Below, piece by piece: positions 1 to 9,727 of a stretch of DNA of 64,000 nt. How positions within the stretch are numbered: position 1 is the stretch's first letter; each line of letters opens with the position of its first letter. The position numbers were made by a program, and so were the translations under genes. Below the pieces are notes generated by a model. The model ran no database searches. It was given only the letters and a program-made list of their open reading frames with translations, and had not been told where the DNA came from. The stretch comes from Rhizobium sp. G21 (GTDB lineage Bacteria; Pseudomonadota; Alphaproteobacteria; Rhizobiales; Rhizobiaceae). The stretch lies in NCBI RefSeq assembly GCF_014158035.1, contig NZ_JACFXW010000001.1, forward strand, positions 3,264,001 to 3,328,000. Reading direction: 5' to 3'.

Positions 1-271
1 TCCTGATTGATATGCACCAGGAGGTCGATGCCGAGGTCCTTGGCCATCTTGTCGCGGAACGCCGTCATCTCCTTGAATTTCCACGTCGTGTCGACATGGA
101 GGAAGGGGAAGGGGGCTTGGCGGGATAAAAGGCCTTCATCGCCAGATGCAGCATCACCGATGAATCCTTGCCGATCGAATACAGCATCACCGGATTGGAA
201 AAGGTGGCCGCCACCTCACGGAAGATATGGATGGATTCAGCTTCGAGACGCTGAAGGTGGGTGAGTGACAT
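1..271 (-). CDS. cysD: Sulfate adenylyltransferase subunit 2 (CysD), 5' part, frameshifted
   Basis: CysD makes adenosine 5'-phosphosulfate from ATP and sulfate, together with the GTPase CysN, in assimilatory sulfate reduction. The visible N-terminus has the family opening [20 protein letters not shown] and the ATP-pyrophosphatase P-loop [10 protein letters not shown]. The frame breaks near base 105-115: the stretch encoding AKPPFPF lacks one C of a C run, and the other frame carries on with the expected VDTTWKF and a lysine-rich continuation to the window edge. The gene leaves the window at base 1, so only about 90 codons are seen. It is divergent from the sarcosine oxidase operon. Identity is secure; the frameshift is probably a sequencing indel. 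Confidence 0.88.
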
Positions 272-582
272 GCGCTTGGTCGCTCCGCTCTTGGTCTTTT
301 GAGTTTGAGAGCGTTTATTGACTTTGGAAGGTCAAGGCAACCTTTAATAAACAGCTTACTTTCGCCGAACCGGCTATGTCGGCGGGATTGTGCAAACCGG
401 CAACGCCGCCGACGCAGCGGGCCGTCCTCTCTCTTCCGCGGGGAAGGTTCCCACCGACGACAGCGACTTGTCTCAAAACGCCGCGATTATGTCCGTCCCG
501 GTATAGAGTTTTTCGCTGCGACGCGGCATTGTAGATCCATCACGGCGCCGACGACACGCGCCCGCATCCAGGACGGATTTGC
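272..582. other. Intergenic region between divergent cysD and soxB
   Basis: About 310 bases separate the divergent cysD and soxB starts, so promoters for both must lie here. I see no convincing coding sequence and no clear operator. A purine-rich ribosome-binding stretch (aggacgg) lies just before the soxB ATG at 583. Confidence 0.4.
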
Positions 583-1832
583 ATGCGATTTTCTGCTTTA
601 TCGATCTTTCGCGAAGCCTTGAAGAAGAATACGGGCTGGGCGCCGGTCTGGCGTCAGCCCGAGCCGAAGCGTCATTACGATGTCATCATTGTCGGCGGCG
701 GCGGGCATGGGCTCGCCACCGCCTTCTACCTCGCCAAGGAATTCGGCGTCACCAATGTGGCGGTGCTGGAGAAGTCCTGGCTCGGCTCTGGAAATATCGG
801 CCGCAACACCACGATCATCCGTTCCAACTACATGTTGCCCGGCAACGAGCCCTTCTATGAGCTGTCCATGAAGCTCTGGGAAAACATGGAGCAGGATTTC
901 AACTACAACGCCATGGTGTCGCAGCGCGGCGTGCTCAATCTCTACCACACCGACGGCCAGCGCGACGCCTATGCGCGGCGCGGCAACGCCATGCATCTCG
1001 AAGGGGCCGGCGGCGAGTTGCTCGATCGCGAACAGGTGCGGCAATTCGCGCCCTATCTCAATTTCGACCATCATCGCTTCCCGATCCTCGGCGGCCTGTT
1101 GCAGCGCCGCGGCGGCACGGCGCGCCACGACGCCGTCGCCTGGGGCTATGCGCGCGGCGCCGACATGCGCGGCGTCGACCTGATCCAGAATTGCGAGGTG
1201 ACGGGCATCACCCGCGAAAACGGCATGATCACCGGCGTCGAGACCAGCCGCGGCTTTATCGGTTGCAACAAGCTGGCGCTCGCCACCGCCGGTCACTCCA
1301 CCGTCACCGCCTCGATGGCGGGCCTGCGCCTGCCGATCGAAAGTCATGTGCTGCAAGCCTTCGTCAGCGAGGGGCTGAAGCCGGTGGTCGACAGCGTCAT
1401 TACTTTCGGCATGGGACACTTCTATGTGTCGCAGTCCGACAAAGGCGGTCTGGTGTTCGGCGGCGATATCGACGGCTTCAATTCCTATGCGCGGCGCGGG
1501 GCCTTGCCACGATCGAGCATGTGTTCGAGATCGGCGTGTCGATGATCCCCGGTCTGTCGCGGTCCAAGGTGCTGCGCACCTGGGGCGGGGTCATGGATAT
1601 GAGCATGGACGGCTCGCCGATCATCGACAAGACGCCGGTCCCCAATCTCTATCTCAACACCGGCTGGAATTACGGGGGCTTCAAGGCGACGCCGGCTTCG
1701 GGCTTCACCTTCGCCCATCTCATCGCCAAGAACGAGCCGCATGCCGTGACGCGCGAAATGCGCCTCGACCGCTTCGAGCGCGGCTATCACATCGACGAGG
1801 GCGGCAAAGGCCCTCAACCGAACCTGCATTAA
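583..1832 (+). CDS. soxB: Sarcosine oxidase subunit beta, frameshifted
   Basis: This is the beta subunit of heterotetrameric sarcosine oxidase, which oxidises sarcosine to glycine and passes the methyl group to tetrahydrofolate in the cytoplasm. The N-terminus MRFSALSIFREAL matches the family start, followed by a dinucleotide-binding motif (VGGGGHGLATA) at about residues 37-47 and the conserved GSGNIGRNTTIIRSNY segment near the covalent flavin region. The first frame fails at about base 1497-1503, where one base is missing in a GGGG/CGG stretch. The next frame continues with ATIEHVFEIGVSMIPGLSR and ends in the typical QPNLH at 1832. The reconstructed length of about 416 residues is normal. 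It is the first gene of soxBDAG. Confidence 0.93.
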
Positions 1833-1844
1833 GAGCGCATCTCC

Positions 1845-2123
1845 ATGGCAAGCCTCATCACCTGCCCGCATTGCGGGGTCCGACCCAAGGAAGAATTCAC
1901 CATCAAGGGCGACGCCGCCCCGGTCCGTCCGGCTGCGACGGCGTCCGACAAGGAATGGCATGACTATGTCTATCTGCGCGACAATCCGATGGGCCGCTAT
2001 CGCGAACTCTGGCATCACCTCAATGGCTGCCGGCGCTTTCTCGTCGTGGAGCGCGACACCGTGAGCCACGAGGTCTATTCGGTTCAGGACGCCGCCGCGT
2101 TTCGTCAGGGAGGCGCTGAATGA
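1845..2123 (+). CDS. soxD: Sarcosine oxidase subunit delta
   Basis: Small delta subunit (92 residues) of the heterotetrameric sarcosine oxidase. The N-terminal CPHCG pair and a second motif around HLNGCRR supply cysteine and histidine ligands of the structural zinc site known in this subunit. The rest of the protein (YVYLRDNPMGRYRELWHH) is strongly typical of the family. It follows soxB by 12 bases, and its stop overlaps the soxA start (ATGA), so translation of the subunits is probably coupled. Confidence 0.95.
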   Translation: MASLITCPHCGVRPKEEFTIKGDAAPVRPAATASDKEWHDYVYLRDNPMGRYRELWHHLNGCRRFLVVERDTVSHEVYSVQDAAAFRQGGAE

Positions 2124-5080
2124 CCGCCTATCGTCTCTCCACCGGCGGTCTCGTCGATCGCTCCAAATCCGTCGGCTTCCGCTTCGATGGCGTCGCCTAT
2201 AAGGGTTTTGAAGGCGACACGCTCGCCTCCGCCATGATGGCCAATGACCAGTTGCTGCTCGGCCGCAGCTTCAAATATCACCGTCCGCGCGGCGTGGTGA
2301 CTTCAGGGGTGTCCGAGCCCAATGCGCTGGTGACCATCGGCGAAGGCGGGCGGATGGAGCCCAATGTCCGCGCCACGGTGGCGGAGCTTTATGAAGGAAT
2401 GTCCGCGGTCAGCCAGAACCGCTGGCCGTCGCTGAAATTCGACGTGGGCAGCGTCAATTCGCTGCTCTCGCCTTTCCTGTCGGCCGGCTTCTACTACAAG
2501 ACCTTCATGTGGCCGAAAAGCTTCTGGGAAAAGGTCTACGAGCCCTTCATCCGCAAGGCCGCCGGCCTCGGCAAATTGTCGATCGGCGAGCGCGACCCGG
2601 ACAATTACGAGAAGAGCTGGGCCTTCTGCGATCTGCTGGTGATCGGCGCAGGTCCGACCGGGCTGATGGCGGCGTTGGCCGCGGGTCGCGCCGGGCTGAA
2701 AGTGTTGATCGCCGACGAAGGCGCCCGTCTCGGCGGCTCGCTGCTCGCCTCGCGCACGTCCATCGGTGGCGAAGGCGCCGCCGACTATGCGCAGACGGTG
2801 ATCACCGAGCTGGCGAGCATGCCGAATGTGACGATGCTGCCGCGCGCCACCGTGTTCGGCTGGTTCGACGACATGGTGTTCGGCGTGGTCGAGCGTGTGC
2901 AGAAGCATGTCGCCCAGCCGCATGCCGACCGCGCCGTCGAACGCGTCTGGCGTATCGCCGCCAAGCGCGCGGTGCTGGCCTCCGGCGCGGAAGAGCGTCC
3001 GCTGGTGTTCGGCGGCAACGACCTGCCGGGGGTGATGACGGCGTCGGCGATGCGCACTTACGCCAATCGTTACGGCGTGGCGGCCGGCCGCAAGGTCGCG
3101 GTCTTCGCCAATGGCGCCTCGGGTTATGAAACCGCGCGCGATCTGGCCGCCAGGGGCGTCGAGATCGCCGCGATCATCGACAGCCGCGTCGGCGCTTCCG
3201 ATGTCGCGCCGCAAGGCGCCCGCGTCGTCGCCGGCGCCCAGGTGGTCGACACGTCAGGCAAGCTGCGGATCAAGGGCGCGACCATCGAACGCTCCGGTTA
3301 TATGGAAACCATCGCCTGCGACGCGCTGGCCATGTCCGGCGGCTGGAGCCCGATCATTCATCTGATGTGCCATCGCGGCCAGCGACCGGTCTGGTCGGAA
3401 GAGAAGGCGGCCTTCCTCGCGCCGTCGCTTACGGAACCCTTCTTCGCCGCCGGCGGCGCCTCGGGTCTCGAAGGACTCGGCGCCTGCCTCGCCGATGGCT
3501 GGAAGGCCGGCGCGGAAGCCGCATCCTCCCTCGGTCTGTCGGCGCCGGCTTATGTCCGGCCCGATATCGAAGGCGAGGCGGGAGAAGGCTTCACGCCGCT
3601 CTGGTATGTCGCCGGATCCAAGTCCAAGGCTTTCGTCGATTTCCAGAACGACGTGCATGTCGCCGATCTCGGCCTGGCGCTGCGCGAAGGCTATGGGCAT
3701 GTCGAACACGCCAAGCGCTATACGACCAACGGCATGGCGACCGACCAGGGCAAACTGTCCGGCGTCAACGCCGCCGCCATCCTGGCCGGCATGCAGGGCG
3801 TGACCCCGGCCCAGACCGGAACGACGACCTTCCGGCCGTTCTATACGCCCGTGACCTTCGGCGCGCTGGCGGGCGCGGCGCGTTTCGAGCATGCGCAGCC
3901 GATCCGCGTCTCTCCCCTGCATGGCTGGGCCAAGAAGAACGGCGCCAAGATGGTCGAGGCCGGCCTCTGGTATCGCTCCTCCTGGTTCCCGCGCGACGGT
4001 GAAACGAGTTGGCGGCAGAGCTGTGACCGCGAGGTGATCACGGTGCGCGAGAAAGCCGGCGTCTGCGACGTCTCCACGCTCGGCAAGATCGAAGTGATGG
4101 GTCCCGATGCGGCGGAATTCCTCAACCGAATCTATTCCAACGCCATGCTGAAATTGCCGGTCGGCAAGGCGCGCTACGGCATCATGCTCCGCGAAGACGG
4201 CATGGTTTATGACGACGGCACCGTCAGCCGCTTCGGAGAGAACCACTTCTTCATCACCACCACCACCGCCTATGCCGGCGAAGTGCTGACGCATATGGAG
4301 TTCTTCCACCAGACCGTCTGGCCGGAACTCGACGTGCGTTTCGTGACGGTCACCGATCAATGGGCGCAGATGTCCGTGGTCGGACCGAAGTCGCGCGAGA
4401 TCCTGCAGGAACTGATCGTCGACGATCTCTCGGACGCCGCCTTCCCCTTCATGACCGCGCGCGCGGTCAAGATGGTCGACGGCCCCGAGGCGCGGCTCTA
4501 CCGCATCTCGTTTTCGGGCGAACTCGCCTATGAACTGGGCGTGCCCGCCGGTTACGGCGAAGCGGTCGCCGACGCTGTGATGGCGGTCGGCGCCAAGCAC
4601 GGCATCTGCGCCTATGGCGTCGAAGCGCTCAACGTCATGCGCATCGAGAAAGGCCATGTCACCCATGCCGAACTCGACGGCCGCGTGACGGCTGACGATG
4701 TCGGCCTCGGCAAGCTGGTCTCGGCGCAGAAGCCGGATTTCGTCGGCAAGCGCCTGCTCGATCGCTATGGCATGAAGGCGGCGGACCGCCATCAGCTCGT
4801 CGGTCTCGTGCCCGTCGATCCCAAGGTTGAGTTCAAGTCCGGCGCGCATATCCTGAAGGTCGGCGCGACGCCGTCGACGGTGGCCGATCAGGGCTGGGTG
4901 TCCTCGGTCTGCTATTCGCCGGCGCTCGGCCACACGATCGGGCTCGCCTTCGTCAAATCCGGACGCGAGCGCATGGGCGAGAAAGTGGTGGTCTGGGACA
5001 GACTGCGCGGTCAGGAGACCGAAGCGGTGATCAGCTCCACCGTGTTCTTCGATCCCGAAAACAAGAAGCTGCACGCCTGA
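2120..5080 (+). CDS. soxA: Sarcosine oxidase subunit alpha
   Basis: Large alpha subunit (986 residues, normal length) that binds NAD+ and shares the FMN site with beta. Domains in order: an N-terminal 2Fe-2S-ferredoxin-like fold (about 1-110), an FAD/NAD-binding module with GAGPTG near residue 175, a second nucleotide-binding stretch, and a C-terminal aminomethyltransferase (GcvT)-like domain from about residue 600 that binds the folate acceptor. Motifs such as EAGLWYRSSWFPR and GKARYGIMLREDGMVYDDG are characteristic of GcvT-related domains. The frame is intact. It starts inside the soxD stop and is followed 10 bases later by soxG with a clear GGAGG site. Confidence 0.96.
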   Translation: MTAYRLSTGGLVDRSKSVGFRFDGVAYKGFEGDTLASAMMANDQLLLGRSFKYHRPRGVVTSGVSEPNALVTIGEGGRMEPNVRATVAELYEGMSAVSQNRWPSLKFDVGSVNSLLSPFLSAGFYYKTFMWPKSFWEKVYEPFIRKAAGLGKLSIGERDPDNYEKSWAFCDLLVIGAGPTGLMAALAAGRAGLKVLIADEGARLGGSLLASRTSIGGEGAADYAQTVITELASMPNVTMLPRATVFGWFDDMVFGVVERVQKHVAQPHADRAVERVWRIAAKRAVLASGAEERPLVFGGNDLPGVMTASAMRTYANRYGVAAGRKVAVFANGASGYETARDLAARGVEIAAIIDSRVGASDVAPQGARVVAGAQVVDTSGKLRIKGATIERSGYMETIACDALAMSGGWSPIIHLMCHRGQRPVWSEEKAAFLAPSLTEPFFAAGGASGLEGLGACLADGWKAGAEAASSLGLSAPAYVRPDIEGEAGEGFTPLWYVAGSKSKAFVDFQNDVHVADLGLALREGYGHVEHAKRYTTNGMATDQGKLSGVNAAAILAGMQGVTPAQTGTTTFRPFYTPVTFGALAGAARFEHAQPIRVSPLHGWAKKNGAKMVEAGLWYRSSWFPRDGETSWRQSCDREVITVREKAGVCDVSTLGKIEVMGPDAAEFLNRIYSNAMLKLPVGKARYGIMLREDGMVYDDGTVSRFGENHFFITTTTAYAGEVLTHMEFFHQTVWPELDVRFVTVTDQWAQMSVVGPKSREILQELIVDDLSDAAFPFMTARAVKMVDGPEARLYRISFSGELAYELGVPAGYGEAVADAVMAVGAKHGICAYGVEALNVMRIEKGHVTHAELDGRVTADDVGLGKLVSAQKPDFVGKRLLDRYGMKAADRHQLVGLVPVDPKVEFKSGAHILKVGATPSTVADQGWVSSVCYSPALGHTIGLAFVKSGRERMGEKVVVWDRLRGQETEAVISSTVFFDPENKKLHA

Positions 5081-5090
5081 GGAGGATCCC

Positions 5091-5621
5091 ATGACCTATC
5101 AATATCGTCATCCCCTGGCCGACGGTGCCGTGCATGGCATCGAAATGCCGAACGCCAATCATCTGGAACTCGTTGAAGGCTCCGGCATCTTTTCCGTCCT
5201 CGCTTTCAAGGGCCAGGCGGACGCGGTGGACGCAGCGCTGAAGGCGCTGCCGGGCGTCAGCCCACGAAAGGTCGGCCCGGGCGAATGGCTGGGCGTGACC
5301 CCGGAGAGAGGGAGCGGTCTCGGAGAGATCGCCGGCGCAATGGTGGTCGACCAAAGCCATGGCCGCACGCATTTCCGCCTCAGGGGACCGCATGCGCTGC
5401 GCATCCTGATGAAGGGCGTCGGCGTCGATCTGGCCGGCGGCGCATTGCCGGTCGGGGAGTCGGCGATGATGGCGTTCCAGCATCTGACCGTCAATCTGGC
5501 CCGCAGCGGCGATGACGCGTTCGAACTGATCGTGCTGCGCAGTTTCGCCGAAAGTCTCTATCACGATCTGCGCCTCGCGGGCCGGGAATTCTCGCTGTCC
5601 TTTGCCGTGGCGGAACGCTGA
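5091..5621 (+). CDS. soxG: Sarcosine oxidase subunit gamma
   Basis: Gamma subunit (176 residues) of sarcosine oxidase, structurally related to the N-terminal part of GcvT. It contains the conserved stretch VDQSHGRTHFRLRGPHAL and ends with LYHDLRLAGREFSLSF, usual for this subunit. A strong GGAGG lies 6-8 bases before the ATG. It is the last gene of soxBDAG and is followed by a hairpin at 5645-5670. No glyA or folate genes accompany the operon here, although they often do in other bacteria. Confidence 0.92.
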   Translation: MTYQYRHPLADGAVHGIEMPNANHLELVEGSGIFSVLAFKGQADAVDAALKALPGVSPRKVGPGEWLGVTPERGSGLGEIAGAMVVDQSHGRTHFRLRGPHALRILMKGVGVDLAGGALPVGESAMMAFQHLTVNLARSGDDAFELIVLRSFAESLYHDLRLAGREFSLSFAVAER

Positions 5622-5644
5622 AACAGGCGCGCGCCCGATCGTCC

Positions 5645-5670
5645 GAGCCGGCTCCGTGAGGGGCCGGCTC
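5645..5670 (+). terminator. Probable terminator after soxG
   Basis: An inverted repeat GAGCCGGC ... GCCGGCTC with a 10-base loop is followed by TTTCATTT. It lies 24 bases after the soxG stop, which fits an intrinsic terminator, though the T tract is imperfect. Confidence 0.6.
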
Positions 5671-5988
5671 TTTCATTTGGGCCCATCGTTCCCAGCAATC
5701 GCCCTCGATGCCGCGCATCGGAGAAAAAGCGTCCAGCCTGTTTGTCTGCAAATGGCGGCCGGACCGACGAAACAACGATCCCGCTGCGCATTTTGGCGCA
5801 AACAGACAAATTGTTTTCGCCTGAGCGACAAGAAATGCGCTCCTTCGGAAATAGTGTTTTGACTGTGAACTGAAGGCGGTTCCGGGCGCCGGCCGGCGGG
5901 CGGCGCATTAACGGAAAGCCTTTTCCAATCAATCGGTTATCTATAGCCGGGAGGGCGTGTCCGCTCTTACCGGGAGCGGAGCTATGCC
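5671..5988. other. Intergenic region upstream of the GcvT-family dehydrogenase
   Basis: About 320 bases with no plausible gene in either strand. It should carry the promoter of the dehydrogenase starting at 5989. An AT-richer part around 5790-5860 is the likeliest promoter area, but I cannot assign hexamers with confidence. Confidence 0.35.
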
Positions 5989-8416
5989 ATGAAGAGCCAT
6001 GCCAGGGTCGTCGTAATCGGCGGCGGCGTCGTCGGATGTTCGGTCCTCTATCACCTCACGAAATTCGGCTGGACCGACGTCGTTCTGCTCGAGCGGTCGG
6101 AACTGACTTCCGGCTCCACCTGGCACGCCGCCGGCGGCATGCACACGATCAATGGCGATCCGAACGTCGCCAAGCTGCAGAAATACACGGTCGAACTCTA
6201 TAAGGAGATCGAGGAATATTCCGGCCAGGATGTCGGCCTGCACATGACTTCGGGCCTGATGCTGGCCGCCACCAAGGACCGCTTCGACTGGCTGAAGACG
6301 ATCCAGGCCAAGGGCCGCTACGGCGGGCTCGACACCGAACTCCTGACGCCGCGCGAAGCGATGGAATTCATGCCGCTGATGGATCCCGACCAGTTCGTCG
6401 GCGCCCTCTACGACCCGGTCGAAGGCCATCTCGATCCCTATGGCACCACGCATGCCTACGCCAAGTCGGCCAAGAAGAACGGCGCCGAGATCTATCTGCA
6501 CACCAAGGTCGAGGATCTCGTGCAGCGCGAGGACGGTTGCTGGCGGGTGATCACCGACAAGGGCGAGATCATCGCCGAGCATGTCGTCAACGCCGCCGGC
6601 CTCTGGGCGCGCGAAGTCGGCCGCATGGTCGGTCTCGAACTGCCCGTGCTCGCCATGGAGCATATGTATCTCATCACCGAGGACATGCCCGAGGTCGCCG
6701 AGTTCAACGCCGCCACCGGCAAGGAAATCGTCCATTGCGTCGATTTCGACGGCGAGATCTATATCCGCCAGGAGCGCGGCGGCATGCTGATGGGCACCTA
6801 TGAGAAGGACTGCCGTCCCTGGTCGCCGATCACCACGCCGTGGAATTTCGGCCATGAACTGCTGGGCGAGGACCTCGACCGCATCACGGGCGAGTTGGAA
6901 GTCGGCTTCCGCCACTTCCCGGCCTTCAACAATGCCGGCATCCGCAAGGTCATCAACGGGCCCTTCACATTCTCGCCGGACGCCAATCCGTTGGTCGGCC
7001 CGATCCGCGGCCTGAAGAATTTCTGGTCGGCCTGCGCCGTGATGGCGGGCTTCAGTCAAGGCGGCGGCGTCGGCCTCGCGCTCGCCAACTGGATCATGCA
7101 GGGCGATCCGGGCTTCGACGTCTTCGCGATGGACGTGTCGCGCTATGGCGACTATTCCACCATGGCCTACACCAACGCCAAGGTGCGCGAAGGCTATTCC
7201 CGCCGCTTCTCGATCCGCTTCCCCAATGAGGAGCTGCCGGGCCGGCCGGCCCCTGCAGACCACGCCGATCTATGATCGGCTCAAGGGCATGGGCGCGGTG
7301 TTCGGCCAGTATTACGGGCTGGAGCAGCCGCTGTGGTTCGCGCCCGAAGGCGTCGAGGACAAGTTCTCCTGGCGCCGCTCGACCGATTTCGAGCATGTCG
7401 CCCGCGAGGTGAAGACCGTGCGCGACGGCGTCGGCATGATGGAGACGTCGGGCTTCGCCAAATACAAGATCACCGGCAAGGGCGCGCGCGCCTATCTCGA
7501 TCGTCTGCTCGCCTGCCGCATCCCGGCGCTCGGCAAGATGACGCTCGCGCCGATGCTCAAGCATGACGGCAAGCTGATCGGCGACTTCACGCTGGCCACG
7601 ATGGGCGAGGACGATTTCCTGCTGATCGGTTCCGGCGTGGCCGAGAACTATCATATGCGCTGGTTCGAGAGCCATCTGCCTGAGGACGGCTCGGTGCGCT
7701 TCGAAGCGATCGGCCTCGGCCTCGCCGGCCTCGCCATCGCCGGGCCGAAGTCGCGCGAGCTCATCGCCAAGCTCACCCATCTCGACATGTCCACGGACGC
7801 CTTCCCCTTCATGGCGATCCGCAAGATGGATATCGGCATGGCCCCGGCGATCGTCGGCCGCGTCTCCTATACCGGCGATCTCGGCTATGAGATCTGGATG
7901 AAGCCGGAATATCAGCGCTACATCTTCGAGAAGATCCTCGAGGCGGGGGCCGAATTCGGCATCGGTCTCTTCGGCTTGCGCGCTCTCAACTCGCTTCGGC
8001 TGGAAAAGGCCTATGGCAGCTGGTCGCGCGAATATCGTCCGCTCTATGGTCCCTTTGAAGCCGAACTCGGCCGCTTCATCGCGCTCAAGAAGGACGCCGA
8101 CTTCATCGGCAAGGCCGCGGCCGCAAAGGAGAAGGAAGAGGGCGGCGCGCTGCGTCTGCGCACCTTCGTCATCGAAGCCAAGGACGCCGACGTGGTCGGC
8201 GACGAACCGATCTGGCACAAGGGCGAGGTCAAGGGCTGGGTGACCTCCGGCGGTTATGCGCATGGTCCGGGTCTGTCGGTGGCGGTCGGTTATGTGCCCA
8301 GGGAGATCGCCGAAGACGTCGAGGGATGGCAGATCGAGCTGCTTGGCGACATGCTGCCTGCAAAGCTGCAGTCCACGGCGCTCTTCGATGCCGACGGAGC
8401 CGTCATGCGCGGCTGA
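5989..8416 (+). CDS. FAD-dependent dimethylglycine/sarcosine dehydrogenase-like protein (DAO + GcvT), frameshifted
   Basis: Two-domain flavoprotein of the dimethylglycine/sarcosine dehydrogenase family. It has an N-terminal D-amino-acid-oxidase-like FAD domain (GGGVVGCSVLYHL at about residue 10, then GSTWHAAGG) and a C-terminal GcvT-type folate-binding domain from about residue 430 (DGVGMMETSGFAKYKITG, LRALNSLRLEKAYGSW). The first frame ends wrongly at 7275. An extra G in the CCGGGCC run at about 7236 shifts it, and the other frame picks up as AGRPLQTTPIYDRLKGMG and runs to 8416, giving about 808 residues, the usual length. Substrate is inferred: N-methylated glycine derivatives, by family and by its place after soxBDAG. 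Which methylamine it uses cannot be told. Confidence 0.88.
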
Positions 8417-8453
8417 GGCGCCGTTTTATCCTGAAACGAATTGTCCCGTTTTT

Positions 8454-8479
8454 CGCCCGGCGAGCTCCATCGCCGGGCG
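8454..8479 (+). terminator. Intrinsic terminator after the GcvT-family dehydrogenase
   Basis: A perfect 10-bp stem (CGCCCGGCGA / TCGCCGGGCG) with a 6-base loop, followed by ATTCGCTTTTG, 38 bases after the stop codon. Confidence 0.75.
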
Positions 8480-8819
8480 ATTCGCTTTTGTCGGGGCTTG
8501 CGGCGTTTCGGCGCAACCTTGAATTTTGTTAAACTCTGCGCACCTACGTGGTTTTTATGATCCCGCCCTATGTATGGCGGCGATTGGCCGATATCGGCGC
8601 GTCCAATACGGTTGCAATTCGCGCTCAAAAAAACTGCAATATGCATAAATTGTGATCAAATTCCGAATTTGAACGCAGGAGCGTCTGAAAACCGCACTTT
8701 GAGTCTTCACATTTCAAGCGAAAACGCTATGGGTTTTGGAAAGGCCGTTCCACTCGCGGCCTTTCCTAAGAACAGAAGCAGCAGCGATCTAACGACTGCA
8801 TGCGGGGGAAAAGAGACGG
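8480..8819. other. Leader and promoter region of the liv operon
   Basis: About 340 bases without a credible gene. It is AT-rich around 8510-8720, has poly-A stretches and must carry the livH promoter. I cannot fix a start site. An open frame overlapping livH in this region (8570-9706) is a shadow. Confidence 0.4.
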
Positions 8820-9722
8820 ATGGAATATTTTATCCAGCAGCTCCTCAACGGGCTGACGCTTGGCTCTATCTATGGCCTCATCGCCATCGGCTACACCATG
8901 GTTTACGGCATTATCGGCATGGTCAATTTTGCCCATGGCGATATTTTCATGCTCGGCGGCTTCGTCGCGCTGATCGTGTTCCTGGTGCTGACCGGCGCGA
9001 TCGCCGGCGTGCCGGTGGCTGTGGCCCTTCTCATCATGATCATCGTCGCCATGGCTGTGACCAGCCTGTGGAACTGGACGATCGAAAAGATCGCCTATCG
9101 TCCGCTGCGCGGCTCGTTCCGGCTCGCGCCGCTGATCACCGCGATCGGCATGTCGATCCTGATCTCGAACTTCGTTCAGGTCACCCAGGGTCCGCGCAAC
9201 AAGGCGATCCCGGGCATGATCACCGATGTCTACACCTTTGGCGGCGTGTCGCTGTCGCTCAAGCAGATCGTCATCGTCATCCTGACGGCGGTGCTGTTGA
9301 CCGGTTTCTGGTATCTGGTCAATTACACCTCGCTCGGCCGCGCCCAGCGCGCCACCGAACAGGACCGCAAGATGGCCGCGCTGCTCGGCATCAATGTCGA
9401 CCGGACGATTTCCATCACCTTCGTGATGGGCGCGGCGCTCGCCGCCGTCGCCGGCGCGATGTATCTGATGTATTACGGCGTCATCTCCTTCGCCGACGGC
9501 TTCATTCCGGGCGTCAAGGCCTTCACGGCCGCGGTTCTCGGCGGCATCGGTTCGCTTCCGGGCGCCGTGCTGGGCGGGTTGTTGATCGGTCTCATCGAAT
9601 CCCTGTGGTCGGCTTATTTCACCATCGACTACAAGGACGTCGCGACCTTCTCGATCCTCGCCATCGTGCTCATCTTCAAGCCGTCGGGCCTGATGGGTCG
9701 TCCTGAAGTGGAAAAGGTCTGA
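8820..9722 (+). CDS. livH: Branched-chain amino acid ABC transporter permease LivH
   Basis: Inner-membrane permease (300 residues) of a HAAT-family ABC importer for branched-chain amino acids. The opening [21 protein letters not shown] and the following [15 protein letters not shown] are diagnostic of LivH, as is [23 protein letters not shown], the cytoplasmic coupling loop. About eight hydrophobic segments are visible. It is the first gene of livHMGF-(small protein)-livK; livM follows after 5 bases. Confidence 0.95.
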   Translation: MEYFIQQLLNGLTLGSIYGLIAIGYTMVYGIIGMVNFAHGDIFMLGGFVALIVFLVLTGAIAGVPVAVALLIMIIVAMAVTSLWNWTIEKIAYRPLRGSFRLAPLITAIGMSILISNFVQVTQGPRNKAIPGMITDVYTFGGVSLSLKQIVIVILTAVLLTGFWYLVNYTSLGRAQRATEQDRKMAALLGINVDRTISITFVMGAALAAVAGAMYLMYYGVISFADGFIPGVKAFTAAVLGGIGSLPGAVLGGLLIGLIESLWSAYFTIDYKDVATFSILAIVLIFKPSGLMGRPEVEKV

Positions 9723-9727
9723 CAGCC

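Noticed and set aside
598-1419. 273-codon open frame opposite soxB
   Set aside because: Shadow of a conserved gene; low-complexity composition and no start signal.
3254-5092. Long open frame of 612 codons opposite soxA
   Set aside because: It lies wholly antisense to a clearly conserved gene, is rich in Arg/His/Gly/Ala as expected from reversed GC-rich codons, and shows no motif.
5941-7263. 440-codon open frame opposite the GcvT dehydrogenase
   Set aside because: Shadow frame; the plus strand carries a clear flavoprotein.
8570-9706. 378-codon frame overlapping livH
   Set aside because: A different frame of livH with no motif; livH itself is intact.
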